Notes under the pieces: model-generated | Told to the model about the DNA's origin: nothing | Database searches by the model: none | The model's input: the letters and a program-made list of their open reading frames with translations, nothing else | Part shown: piece by piece, positions 7,979 through 16,244 of the stretch | Numbering within the stretch: position 1 is the first letter of the stretch | Layout: the number at the start of each line of letters is the position of its first letter | Position numbers and translations under genes: made by a program | Source of the DNA: Bacillota bacterium | Lineage (GTDB): Bacteria; Bacillota; Clostridia; Acetivibrionales; DTU013 | DNA length: 64,000 bases | Assembly: GCA_023439545.1 (NCBI GenBank) | Contig: JAEXNT010000042.1 | Location: 1-64,000, forward strand | Direction of reading: 5' to 3'

Positions 7979-9542
7979 CGATATTGAAATGCTTCAGGGA
8001 CTGGTAAACATAATCCGCTGGGAAGATTACGGCTTTACAATAGCAGGCGCCGCGGAAAGCGGTCTTGATGCGTTGAATATAATATCGTCAGCCATGCCTG
8101 ATGTGGTTATGACGGATATAACCATGCCGGTAATGGACGGTTTGGAATTGATCAGGGAAGCTAAAAAATTCAAGCCGGATATCAAAAGCATAATCATCAG
8201 CTGCCATGAAGAGTTTAACTACGCAAAGGAAGCAATCAGGCTGGAGGCCGATGAGTATATCATCAAGCATACTCTGACGGAGGAAGAACTGATCAGGGTG
8301 ATAAACAAGCTTAAGGCAAAGATGCAGGCTGAATGGGAACAAAGGGAGTACCTGTATAAAGCATATCGGGAGCATAGCATCAACAAGTATGTGATACTGG
8401 AAAAGTTTTATACGGATATAATGGACAAAAATGTGACGGATAAGGAAGAGGTCCGCAGCAGGGCGGCACTGAGCGGTATTTTACTGCCGGACGGGAATTT
8501 CAGATTGGTTTCCTGCTTCGTTGACGACATGGATGAAGTTTTGCAGCAGAGCCCTATTCGAGAATACGAATTATTCAAGTTGAGCATTTTGAATATCGTT
8601 GAAGAAACTGTAGCGGAAAAAGAAAGGATAAGTGTTTTTTCGTACGGAAAGAATGCGTTTGCCTTATTATATTGGGATGATTCTCCCGAAGTACGGGTAA
8701 AGCAGAAAATTGTTTCAATGGTGGAACAGATTCAGGAAAATGTACAATCTGTTTTAAATTTTAAAATGTCTGTTTGTTTCAGCAGTGTATATGGAAATAT
8801 CATGGACTTGAAGAAAGCGGCAGACGAGGTGGAAGCCCTACGCACGGCATATTTTTTTGAAGAGCCCGGAAAAATAGCGACGGAAAATGTAGAGTATAAA
8901 AACAGGGATACAAGTGATCTGTACATGGAATTCGGACCTGCTTTAAAAGGATTCTTGAGCATGCAGAAGCATAGCGAGCTTTCGGAGTGTATCGAAAACC
9001 TGTTCGAAAGGATTACTACCGGAAGGTATGCGCCCAAAGAGGTAAGGATCCTGCTGAGGCGGCTTTTTATCGACATTGAGGCGACATTTTCGAAATATGG
9101 AATCAATATGGAACATTTTCAGATCAAGGGCGATACTTTAAAAATGTGTAAAAGTATTACCGCAAAAGCGCTGGAATATATTTTTGAAAAACTTGGCGAG
9201 CCCAGAAATATCACTTCACGTCCGGAAGTGAATAAAGTTATTGAGTATATAAATTCACATATAAACGAAGAAATCAGCTGTGAGAGCATGGCCGGCCTTG
9301 TCAGTATGAACAGCAATTATTTCAGCAGATTGTTTAAAAATGAAGTTGGAACAAGCTTTTCGGATTATCTTGTCAACAGGAGAATGGAAGTAGCTACAGA
9401 GCTTCTAAGCAATTCCGGATTATCGATAGAAGAGATAGTGGAAGCGGTTGGAATTGATAGTATAAGCTATTTCTATCGCGCCTATAAAAAGATTACAGGA
9501 AAAACACCGGGAGATATTCGGAATAAGGTCCGCCGCTCTTAA
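7953..9542 (+). CDS. YesN-type response regulator with AraC DNA-binding domain
   Basis: A 529-aa cytosolic transcription regulator. The N-terminal receiver starts MIKILLVDDD and has the phospho-acceptor Asp in VVMTDITMP (about residue 55). A long middle region of about 290 aa follows, and the C-terminal AraC/XylS double helix-turn-helix (about 425-525) ends with the usual ISYFYRAYKKITGKTPGD signature. The start at 7953 lies inside the kinase gene and overlaps its end by 26 nt, implying coupled translation. A terminator directly follows the stop, so the sugar transporter genes form a separate unit, presumably the target of this regulator. Confidence 0.92.
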   Translation: MIKILLVDDDIEMLQGLVNIIRWEDYGFTIAGAAESGLDALNIISSAMPDVVMTDITMPVMDGLELIREAKKFKPDIKSIIISCHEEFNYAKEAIRLEADEYIIKHTLTEEELIRVINKLKAKMQAEWEQREYLYKAYREHSINKYVILEKFYTDIMDKNVTDKEEVRSRAALSGILLPDGNFRLVSCFVDDMDEVLQQSPIREYELFKLSILNIVEETVAEKERISVFSYGKNAFALLYWDDSPEVRVKQKIVSMVEQIQENVQSVLNFKMSVCFSSVYGNIMDLKKAADEVEALRTAYFFEEPGKIATENVEYKNRDTSDLYMEFGPALKGFLSMQKHSELSECIENLFERITTGRYAPKEVRILLRRLFIDIEATFSKYGINMEHFQIKGDTLKMCKSITAKALEYIFEKLGEPRNITSRPEVNKVIEYINSHINEEISCESMAGLVSMNSNYFSRLFKNEVGTSFSDYLVNRRMEVATELLSNSGLSIEEIVEAVGIDSISYFYRAYKKITGKTPGDIRNKVRRS

Positions 9543-9569
9543 CCCGGCTATGTAATGAAAGGTAAATAA

Positions 9570-9597
9570 AAAGTAATGTAAGGGCATTACTTTTTTT
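9570..9597 (+). terminator. Rho-independent terminator after the two-component operon
   Basis: AAAGTAATG and CATTACTTT form a 9-bp stem around a 6-nt loop, and the T-rich tail runs to 9597. It separates the regulator genes from the permease genes. Confidence 0.7.
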
Positions 9598-9672
9598 AAT
9601 GCCGCAAGCTAGAATATTCTTACAGATCAGTTCATTATCTGAATTTTCAAATTCAAAAGAAGGGTTGATCCA

Positions 9673-10572
9673 GTGAAGGTAAAAGGAAAGCAGGCATTAA
9701 TTGAAAATGTTTCCGGCTATTTATTTCTCCTCCCAAGTCTACTCGGATTTGCTATTTTCTTTTTATTTCCGGTATTGTTTTCACTTTTCCTGAGTTTGAG
9801 CAAGTGGAATCTGTCGGCGGGCTTCAGTGATTTAAAGTTTGTCGGGATAGAGAATTTCAAGACAATACTCAGCGACGTCTGGTTTACCGATTCGATGAAA
9901 AACAGCCTTATATTTACGGCCGCAACTGTTATTGTGGGCGTGAGCATTTCTTTGGTCCTTGCTGTAATATTGAATAAAATGGTTTATTTTAAAAATCCGC
10001 TGAGAGTGATGTTTTTTCTGCCGTACATATCAAGCGCTGTGGCGGTAGCCATAGTGTGGTCGATCGTCTTACAGCCTACTTACGGCCCGGTTAACCAGTT
10101 CCTGAGAAGCCTGGGGATACAGAATCTGCCCAATTGGCTTGCAGATGTACACTGGGCGCTTCCTGCACTGATAGGCATGTACATTTGGCAAAACCTCGGA
10201 TATAACGTTGTTGTCTATATGGCAGGATTGACCGCAATCAACTCTGATTTGTATGAAGCTGCGGTCATTGATGGCGCCGGCGCTCTAGCGAAGTTTTTCA
10301 AAATTACCGTCCCTATGGTTTCTCCTACTACGTTTTTCCTTGTAATCATGGGTATCATAAATTCCTTCAAGGTATTCGACCAGGTACAGGTTTTGACGCA
10401 GGGCGGTCCCGGCACATCGACGACGGTACTGGCCCTTTACATATACCGTGAAGCGTTCCAGTTCTATGATATGGGATTGGCCAGCGCCGCAGCCTGGGCA
10501 ATGTTTGTGATCATATTCATAGTTACGATAATACAATGGATTGGCCAAAAAAGGTGGGTCACTTATGATTAA
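9673..10572 (+). CDS. carbohydrate ABC transporter permease (LplB/UgpA-like)
   Basis: A 299-aa inner-membrane permease of the binding-protein-dependent MalF-like class, with about six transmembrane helices. The coupling (EAA) loop reads EAAVIDGAGALAKFFKITVP, the contact site for the ATPase. GTG is the start, with AAGGG upstream; no better ATG is present. It overlaps the second permease by 8 nt. Together with the second permease and the binding protein it forms a CUT1-type importer for oligosaccharides. No ATPase gene is in the cluster, so a shared MsmX-type ATPase elsewhere is expected. The substrate is unknown; the GH2 glycosidase downstream suggests a glycoside. Confidence 0.92.
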   Translation: MKVKGKQALIENVSGYLFLLPSLLGFAIFFLFPVLFSLFLSLSKWNLSAGFSDLKFVGIENFKTILSDVWFTDSMKNSLIFTAATVIVGVSISLVLAVILNKMVYFKNPLRVMFFLPYISSAVAVAIVWSIVLQPTYGPVNQFLRSLGIQNLPNWLADVHWALPALIGMYIWQNLGYNVVVYMAGLTAINSDLYEAAVIDGAGALAKFFKITVPMVSPTTFFLVIMGIINSFKVFDQVQVLTQGGPGTSTTVLALYIYREAFQFYDMGLASAAAWAMFVIIFIVTIIQWIGQKRWVTYD

Positions 10573-11416
10573 AAAGATGGGAACCATGTCAAAACAGAAT
10601 ATTTTAAAAATATTGGCGACTATTGGGCTGTCTTTGATAGCTTTAACTATGACACTTCCCTTTTTGTGGATGTTATCCGCATCTTTCAAAGTTGAAGTTG
10701 ATGTATTCAAGTTCCCTGTGGAATGGATACCCAGGAAGTGGAATATCATAAACAATTATATGGAGGTATGGAGCGGGAGATATAGTTTCCCTTTGTTTTA
10801 TTTCAACTCCATAAAGGTCACCGTCCTGACTACGATCGCACAGGTCACTGTTTCTGCAATGGGTGCATACGCTTTTTCAAAGATCAGGTTCAAATTCAGG
10901 GATGCTTTGTTTTTGATCTATCTGAGTATGATGATGATACCTGATCAGGTTACTATCGTCCCCAAATTTATGGTATTCAAATGGCTTTCACTGTTTGACA
11001 CCCATCGCGGTCTGATTTTGCTTGGTTCATTCAGTATTTACGGGATGTTCCTGTTGAAGCAGTACATGATGTCAATACCCGATTCCCTGTCCGAATCCGC
11101 CAGGATCGACGGAGCAGGGCATGTTAAAACTTTTATAAAAATCATACTTCCGATGACCAAGCCTGCGTTAGTGACATTAATGATGCTGAAATTCGTCTGG
11201 ACCTGGAATGATTTCCAGAACCCGCTGGTATTTTTACAAAGCGAAGAGCTGTATACGATCCAGCTGGGTATGACAAAATTCATGACCGAATATAATTCCT
11301 TTTACTCATTGATAATGGTAGCCGCGGTTTGTTCCATCATTCCTTTGCTTATCGTGTTTCTGATAGGGCAGAGGTATATCCTGGAAGGAATGGCGATGGG
11401 TGCGGTCAAGGGCTAG
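10565..11416 (+). CDS. carbohydrate ABC transporter permease (UgpE/MalG-like)
   Basis: A 283-aa inner-membrane permease of the MalG class, with six predicted helices and the EAA loop ESARIDGAGHVKTFIKIILP. It pairs with the preceding permease to make the channel of a CUT1 sugar importer. The start at 10565 follows AAGGTGGG; an in-frame ATG at 10541 lies deeper in the previous gene and lacks a ribosome site. The overlap with the upstream stop (ATGATTAA) points to translational coupling. Confidence 0.92.
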   Translation: MIKKMGTMSKQNILKILATIGLSLIALTMTLPFLWMLSASFKVEVDVFKFPVEWIPRKWNIINNYMEVWSGRYSFPLFYFNSIKVTVLTTIAQVTVSAMGAYAFSKIRFKFRDALFLIYLSMMMIPDQVTIVPKFMVFKWLSLFDTHRGLILLGSFSIYGMFLLKQYMMSIPDSLSESARIDGAGHVKTFIKIILPMTKPALVTLMMLKFVWTWNDFQNPLVFLQSEELYTIQLGMTKFMTEYNSFYSLIMVAAVCSIIPLLIVFLIGQRYILEGMAMGAVKG

Positions 11417-11480
11417 CACATGTTTGGATGCAGATAAGCCGGAACTCGGTAAATGATAACTGTATAGGAGGTTAGAATTT

Positions 11481-11519
11481 ATGATCCGCTTACATAAAGT
11501 TGAAGTAAATTCTTCATAA
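11481..11519 (+). CDS. possible 12-codon leader ORF
   Basis: A strong AGGAGG site at 11467-11472 precedes an ATG that opens a 12-codon frame (MIRLHKVEVNSS, then TAA). It sits in the 180-nt gap between the second permease and the solute-binding protein, which has its own AAGGGAGG site. It may be a leader peptide or the remnant of a lost gene start. No similarity recognised. Confidence 0.3.
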   Translation: MIRLHKVEVNSS

Positions 11520-11597
11520 CGACCGGTGGTGAGTCTGCCAAATAGTAATTTTCGAGACTGGAGTCCTTAAACTTAAAAATGTAAAGGGAGGTTTATT

Positions 11598-13160
11598 ATG
11601 AAGAGGGCAATAGGAATAATACTTAGCGTCGTGTTTATACTTGTGTTTACAATGCCGGCAGCGGCGATATCGACCGTTCCTGTTAAAAGTATTTCGTTGG
11701 ACAAGAGTAATATTACGCTGGAAGTAGGCCAAACTGCCACGCTGAAAATTACCCTGGCTCCGAAGAATACAACGCAGAGATTTCTGACTTTTGCTACAGA
11801 TAACAAGAACGTTGCCACTATGGACTCAACCGGAAAAATAACAGCAGTCGGCAAAGGGACCGCTACAATAACCGTATATTCTTCTAATAAAAAGATATAT
11901 GCAAAATGCAAGGTAACTGTTTTGCCGATTAAAGTGAAGACAATAAAGTTCTATACATGGGAAGCGACGTTGAAGGATCAGAATAAGGCTGTCATCGATG
12001 CATTCCAGGAAAAGAACCCATATGTCAAGGTAGACATCCAGTATCCTGTGGAAAACGACAATGTGGCGTATACTCAGAAAATTGATTTGCTGCTTCTGTC
12101 GGGCGAACAAATAGACTGCATGATGGAATCCTCGGTTCAGAAAATGACAAGCAAGGTCGACAGGAAATTGTATCAGCCGTTGAACGCTTTCCTTCAAAAG
12201 GAGGGTGTGGACTATGATAAACTGTACACCGTCAGTTCTAAAATCGGGGACTCATATTATGCCCTTCCTATCGATGTGACGACGTGGTTCGTAATGATCA
12301 ACAAATCGATGCTTAAAGCGGCAGGCTTGTCCGTGCCGAACAAGAATTGGACTTGGAACGATTACAGGGATTATGCCCGTAAGCTTACAAAAGGAGAGGG
12401 ACAGGATAAAGTATACGGTTCTTATTTCCACACCTGGCAGAACTATGACCTGATGGGCGTATATTCGACGAAGCTGGATAATGCATACTATAAAAAAGAC
12501 GGTTCTCTCAACTTCGATGACCCGAATTTGAAGGGCTGGTTACAATTCAGATATGATATGGAGAATGTAGACAGGACTTCCGTATCGTTGATGGACATCA
12601 AGACCTTAAAGCTTGCATACAGGAATGAGTTCTTCAATCAAAAGGTCGCCATGGTGCCGACAGGTTCATGGATGCTGGCGGAGATCAAGGATACTGAGAA
12701 ATGGCCTCATGATTTCCAGACTACATTTGCTCCATTGCCTGTATGGGGCTCCAGCGGAGTGCCGGGATATACCTTCTCCGATACGAAAATGGTAAGCATT
12801 CCTACTAACGCCAAAAATCCCGATGAAGCATACAAGTTTATAAGATATTACACGTCCGAGGGCGCTCACATAAGGGCGGGCGGACTGACTGCGGAGAGAA
12901 ATGTCAGCGTGAGAAGCATGCTGCCGTCGATCGTTGGAACCAACCCGTACAAACTCTATGACATAAATGCTATCCTGGCGATCTTCAACGATCCCAAACT
13001 CGTAAACAATGCTCCTATGTATGCGCCTCCTTACAATTCAGAGATTGACACCATGTTCGTATCTGAATGCGATAAATATCTGGTAGGCGGCGAGTCACTC
13101 GACCAATGCATTGCAAACTTGCAGAAGCAGGGGGCAGATATAATTAAAAAGTATAAATAA
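11598..13160 (+). CDS. extracellular solute-binding protein with N-terminal BIG2 (Ig-like) domain
   Basis: A 520-aa exported protein. Residues 1-24 form a signal peptide ending in an AAA-type cleavage region. Residues about 27-112 are a BIG_2 immunoglobulin-like domain (SISLDKSNITLEVGQTATL, ending TITVYSSNKK.YAKCKVTVL). From about 118 onward the sequence is a family-1 solute-binding protein for sugars (FYTWEATLKDQNKAVIDAFQEKNP, later VAMVPTGSWML). It should bind the sugar delivered to the two permeases. Oddly, no lipobox cysteine follows the signal peptide, although Gram-positive binding proteins are usually lipoproteins. The Ig-like domain may replace the lipid anchor by holding the protein to the wall or S-layer. 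Start set by AAAGGGAGG. Confidence 0.88.
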   Translation: MKRAIGIILSVVFILVFTMPAAAISTVPVKSISLDKSNITLEVGQTATLKITLAPKNTTQRFLTFATDNKNVATMDSTGKITAVGKGTATITVYSSNKKIYAKCKVTVLPIKVKTIKFYTWEATLKDQNKAVIDAFQEKNPYVKVDIQYPVENDNVAYTQKIDLLLLSGEQIDCMMESSVQKMTSKVDRKLYQPLNAFLQKEGVDYDKLYTVSSKIGDSYYALPIDVTTWFVMINKSMLKAAGLSVPNKNWTWNDYRDYARKLTKGEGQDKVYGSYFHTWQNYDLMGVYSTKLDNAYYKKDGSLNFDDPNLKGWLQFRYDMENVDRTSVSLMDIKTLKLAYRNEFFNQKVAMVPTGSWMLAEIKDTEKWPHDFQTTFAPLPVWGSSGVPGYTFSDTKMVSIPTNAKNPDEAYKFIRYYTSEGAHIRAGGLTAERNVSVRSMLPSIVGTNPYKLYDINAILAIFNDPKLVNNAPMYAPPYNSEIDTMFVSECDKYLVGGESLDQCIANLQKQGADIIKKYK

Positions 13161-13181
13161 ATACCCTCAAAACTGTACATA

Positions 13182-13223
13182 CAAATAAGCATGGAGCAGT
13201 CCATGCTTATTTGCATGCTTTTT
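13182..13223 (+). terminator. terminator or attenuator after the solute-binding protein
   Basis: A 14-bp perfect stem (13182-13195 with 13200-13213) around a GCAG loop is followed, after GCATGC, by five T residues. It lies 43 nt before the GH2 gene and may lower, rather than stop, transcription into it. Confidence 0.6.
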
Positions 13224-13256
13224 ATGATTTAACACAAAAATCTAAGGAGATCTGGT

Positions 13257-15044
13257 ATGAGCAGCAAGGATATGGATATGACCGGCAATTATACGGAGAA
13301 CATACATAGCTCGACATATGAAAGGGAATATCTGTCAAGGCAGGCTACCTGTGACGATATGCTGAATATAAGCGGCCGTGACGTTGAATCACTGGACGGT
13401 CTGTGGAACTTCGGCATAGACCAGTATGATAACTGCCTGAGGTCAAGATGGTATGAAGAGAAATACTTTGACGATGATGGGAGGCCTTACCCGGTAGACT
13501 ATAGCTTTGACCGGTGGGAAAGGATCAAGGTGCCTTCCTGCTGGAATATGCTGAAGGAGAGGTACTTCCTGTATGAAGGAAGCGCAGTATATACACGTAC
13601 CTTCAAGTATGTGAACAAAGGAGAAAAGAGAGTATTTATCAGGTTCGGTGCGGTTAACTACGATGCAAAGGTCTTTTTGAACAAAAAGTATATCGGGATG
13701 CATAAAGGCGGTTCGACACCTTTCTATTTTGAAGTTACCGGAATGCTGCAGGGGGACAACAGACTGCTTGTAGTAGCGAACAACACAAGGAAAAGGACGT
13801 CCGTACCCTGTGAAAACACAGACTGGTTCAATTACGGCGGTATCTACAGGGATGTTGAACTGATAAGGCTTCCTGTGACCTTTATCAAGGATTTTTACAT
13901 ATATCTCAAGCCCGGCAGCGGCTTGAAAACAATTAAAGCAACTATCCGGATCGACGGTAATGTTAAAGATGGCAATGCTCTTCTTGAAATCCCTGAATTG
14001 GGTATAAGCAAAGATATACCGGTCAGGGAAGGCATCGGCGAGGTTGAATTTGATTGCGAACCAATACTCTGGAATCCTGAAAACCCAAAGCTTTATACAT
14101 CCCGGGTATCATACATGGGAGATATGCTGACTGAAACGGTCGGATTCAGGGAAATTCAGGTAAAAGGAACGGATATCTGTCTAAATGGCAAAAAAATATT
14201 CCTTAAAGGAATCTGCGCGCATGAAGAGAGCGTAATAAACGGAAAAGCGGTTACGGATGATGAAATCCGGGAGAATTTCCGTCTGGCAAAGGAAATGAAC
14301 TGCAACTATATGAGACTGGCTCACTACCCTCATACTGAAAAAGCCGCAAGGATCGCAGATGAAGCCGGTATTATGCTTTGGGAGGAGGTTCCCGTTTACT
14401 GGGCTATAGAGTTTGAAAACCCGGAAACCTATAGAGATGCAGAAAACCAATTATCCGAGTTGATCAGGAGAGACAGGAACAGGGCCAGTGTTATCATCTG
14501 GTCGGTTGGAAACGAGAATGCGGATACCGACGCAAGGTTTCGGTTTATGAGCTCCCTGGTATCGAAAGCAAAGGAAATCGACCCTTCCAGACCGGTTTCT
14601 GCGGCTTGCCTTGTAAATCACGTCAAACTCAGGATAGAGGACAGATTGGCTGATTGCCTTGATATAATCGGGTTAAACGAGTATTTTGGCTGGTATGAGC
14701 CTGACTTTGCCAAGCTGGCAGTACTTTTTGAAAACAGCAGGCCGGAAAAGCCCGTGGTAATAACGGAATTCGGGGCCGACGCCAGGAGCGGAGAAAGGGG
14801 AACGGCTGAAGATCTTTGCACCGAGGACTGTCAGGTGTCGATCTACAAAAAGCAGGTTGAAGCAATCGTCAAAATTCCATATGTCAAGGGAACAAGCCCA
14901 TGGATATTGTTTGATTTCAGATGCCCGAGAAGGTTGCATTACCTGCAGGATTATTACAATATCAAGGGGCTGCTGTCGGCAGACAAGCGCTATAAGAAAC
15001 CTGCGTTTTTTGTTATGAAGGAATTCTATGACAGTATAGGATAA
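13257..15044 (+). CDS. glycoside hydrolase family 2 protein (beta-glucuronidase/galactosidase-like)
   Basis: A 595-aa enzyme with the GH2 order: sugar-binding jelly roll (about 25-205, with SLDGLWNF and VPSCWN), Ig-like sandwich (about 206-300), and TIM barrel (about 305-595). The acid/base glutamate is in WSVGNENADTD and the nucleophile in VITEFGADA. No signal peptide is seen, so it probably cleaves imported glycosides inside the cell. The size and the NYGGIYRDV motif resemble bacterial beta-glucuronidases, but beta-galactosidase or another exo-beta-glycosidase activity cannot be excluded. It follows the importer genes and precedes a URO-D-type gene by 27 nt. Start set by TAAGGAGA. Confidence 0.88.
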   Translation: MSSKDMDMTGNYTENIHSSTYEREYLSRQATCDDMLNISGRDVESLDGLWNFGIDQYDNCLRSRWYEEKYFDDDGRPYPVDYSFDRWERIKVPSCWNMLKERYFLYEGSAVYTRTFKYVNKGEKRVFIRFGAVNYDAKVFLNKKYIGMHKGGSTPFYFEVTGMLQGDNRLLVVANNTRKRTSVPCENTDWFNYGGIYRDVELIRLPVTFIKDFYIYLKPGSGLKTIKATIRIDGNVKDGNALLEIPELGISKDIPVREGIGEVEFDCEPILWNPENPKLYTSRVSYMGDMLTETVGFREIQVKGTDICLNGKKIFLKGICAHEESVINGKAVTDDEIRENFRLAKEMNCNYMRLAHYPHTEKAARIADEAGIMLWEEVPVYWAIEFENPETYRDAENQLSELIRRDRNRASVIIWSVGNENADTDARFRFMSSLVSKAKEIDPSRPVSAACLVNHVKLRIEDRLADCLDIIGLNEYFGWYEPDFAKLAVLFENSRPEKPVVITEFGADARSGERGTAEDLCTEDCQVSIYKKQVEAIVKIPYVKGTSPWILFDFRCPRRLHYLQDYYNIKGLLSADKRYKKPAFFVMKEFYDSIG

Positions 15045-15071
15045 ACGGCCAAATAAACCTGAGGTATATAT

Positions 15072-16157
15072 ATGGAATACAATATAGACATGAAGAATTT
15101 CTGGGAGGTCAACAGGAAATGTACGGACTTGAGCGGCAAAATACCGAGAGTGCCCGTAAGTATCCATCTTGACGGCGACTGGATATGCGATTTTCTTAAG
15201 CTTGATAATGCCAGATACTATTCCGATTTCGAGTACCAGCAGGAACAACGGTTAAGGTGCAGCGAAATAACAAAAAAGGAACTCGACTATACGATATACC
15301 CTGCCGTTGATTTCGGTGTCGTTATGGACGCATCGGTATACGGCGGCCAGGTGAATTACGAGTCGAAAGCCACGCCTACCTTGAGGCCGGTTGTCAACGA
15401 ACCTGAAGAGATAGATTATCTGATAGAAAAAATGAACAAGGTCGACATACTTGAACAGGGACTTGTGCCCAAATACCTGGAATGGCGCGAAAGAATAAGG
15501 ATGCGTTACGGAATCGAGCTAAGCTACGGAAATTCGCTGAAAGGCTGCGCTACCATGCTGGGGCAGGTTTGCGGCATAACGAACTTCCTGACCTGGATAA
15601 TGACCGATCCGGAACAGATTCAAAAACTGGCGGACTGCTGGCTTGAAATAACGAAGAAATACATATCCGCGCTCAGGAAAGCAACCGGTTTCGATGAAAG
15701 CTGCCCAGGCTTCTCATTTTACAGCGATGTGGCCGGAATGTTGTCTCCGCAGTTGTATATCGACTTTATGATGGAACGTGAAAAAAGCATATATGACCTG
15801 TACGCGTCCGATTCACAAGACACAAGGTTCTACCACGCGGACTCGCATATGCTGCACCACCTTGATACGCTAAGAGAAATGGGCGTCAACCAGGTTAATG
15901 TCGACCCGTATATCGACCCGTCGCAAATCCTGCAGAAGATGCCTGATGTCATTGTGTTCGGCCAAATACCTCCGACAAAAGTCCTGCTGTACGGAACACC
16001 CGATGAAGTGGTTGAATGCGCAAGAAGGGACATATTGCAGGCAGGCGCGGGAAAACACCTCATATTGTGTACGGCCGGAAGCATAAACCCGGGCACTGCG
16101 TTTGAAAACCTGAGAGCGATGTTCTATGCGGCTGAGAAATTCGGATATATTTATTGA
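15072..16157 (+). CDS. uroporphyrinogen decarboxylase (URO-D)-fold protein
   Basis: A 361-aa cytosolic protein with the URO-D TIM-barrel fold. The C-terminal pattern (FYHADSHMLHHLDTLREMGVN, then a VNVDPYID segment, then FGQIPP and LCTAGSINPGT) resembles the MtaA/CmuA methyltransferase-like branch rather than haem biosynthesis. Proteins of this branch move methyl groups between corrinoid proteins and coenzymes, or act on methoxylated compounds. It is the last gene of the carbohydrate locus, 27 nt after the GH2 gene. A role in removing a methyl group from a methylated sugar or aglycone is an inference; no corrinoid protein gene is in the window. Confidence 0.75.
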   Translation: MEYNIDMKNFWEVNRKCTDLSGKIPRVPVSIHLDGDWICDFLKLDNARYYSDFEYQQEQRLRCSEITKKELDYTIYPAVDFGVVMDASVYGGQVNYESKATPTLRPVVNEPEEIDYLIEKMNKVDILEQGLVPKYLEWRERIRMRYGIELSYGNSLKGCATMLGQVCGITNFLTWIMTDPEQIQKLADCWLEITKKYISALRKATGFDESCPGFSFYSDVAGMLSPQLYIDFMMEREKSIYDLYASDSQDTRFYHADSHMLHHLDTLREMGVNQVNVDPYIDPSQILQKMPDVIVFGQIPPTKVLLYGTPDEVVECARRDILQAGAGKHLILCTAGSINPGTAFENLRAMFYAAEKFGYIY

Positions 16158-16195
16158 GCGGTGCAAGGCTGTCGGAGGACTGGCTTGCGGCAGTC

Positions 16196-16234
16196 AAAAA
16201 AAGAGAGCCCGATATGTTCGCACATCGGGCTCTC
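16196..16234 (-). terminator. Rho-independent terminator of nifJ
   Basis: Read on the minus strand, a GAGAGCCCGA/TCGGGCTCTC stem with a short loop is followed by a run of seven T residues. It starts 10 nt past the nifJ stop. There is no T-run on the plus side, so it works for nifJ only. Confidence 0.85.
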
Positions 16235-16244
16235 AGTAACTAAC

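Noticed and set aside
15072..16157. Assignment as HemE (haem biosynthesis uroporphyrinogen decarboxylase)
   Set aside because: The C-terminal pattern fits the methyltransferase-like branch better, no haem genes are nearby and the gene sits in a sugar operon.
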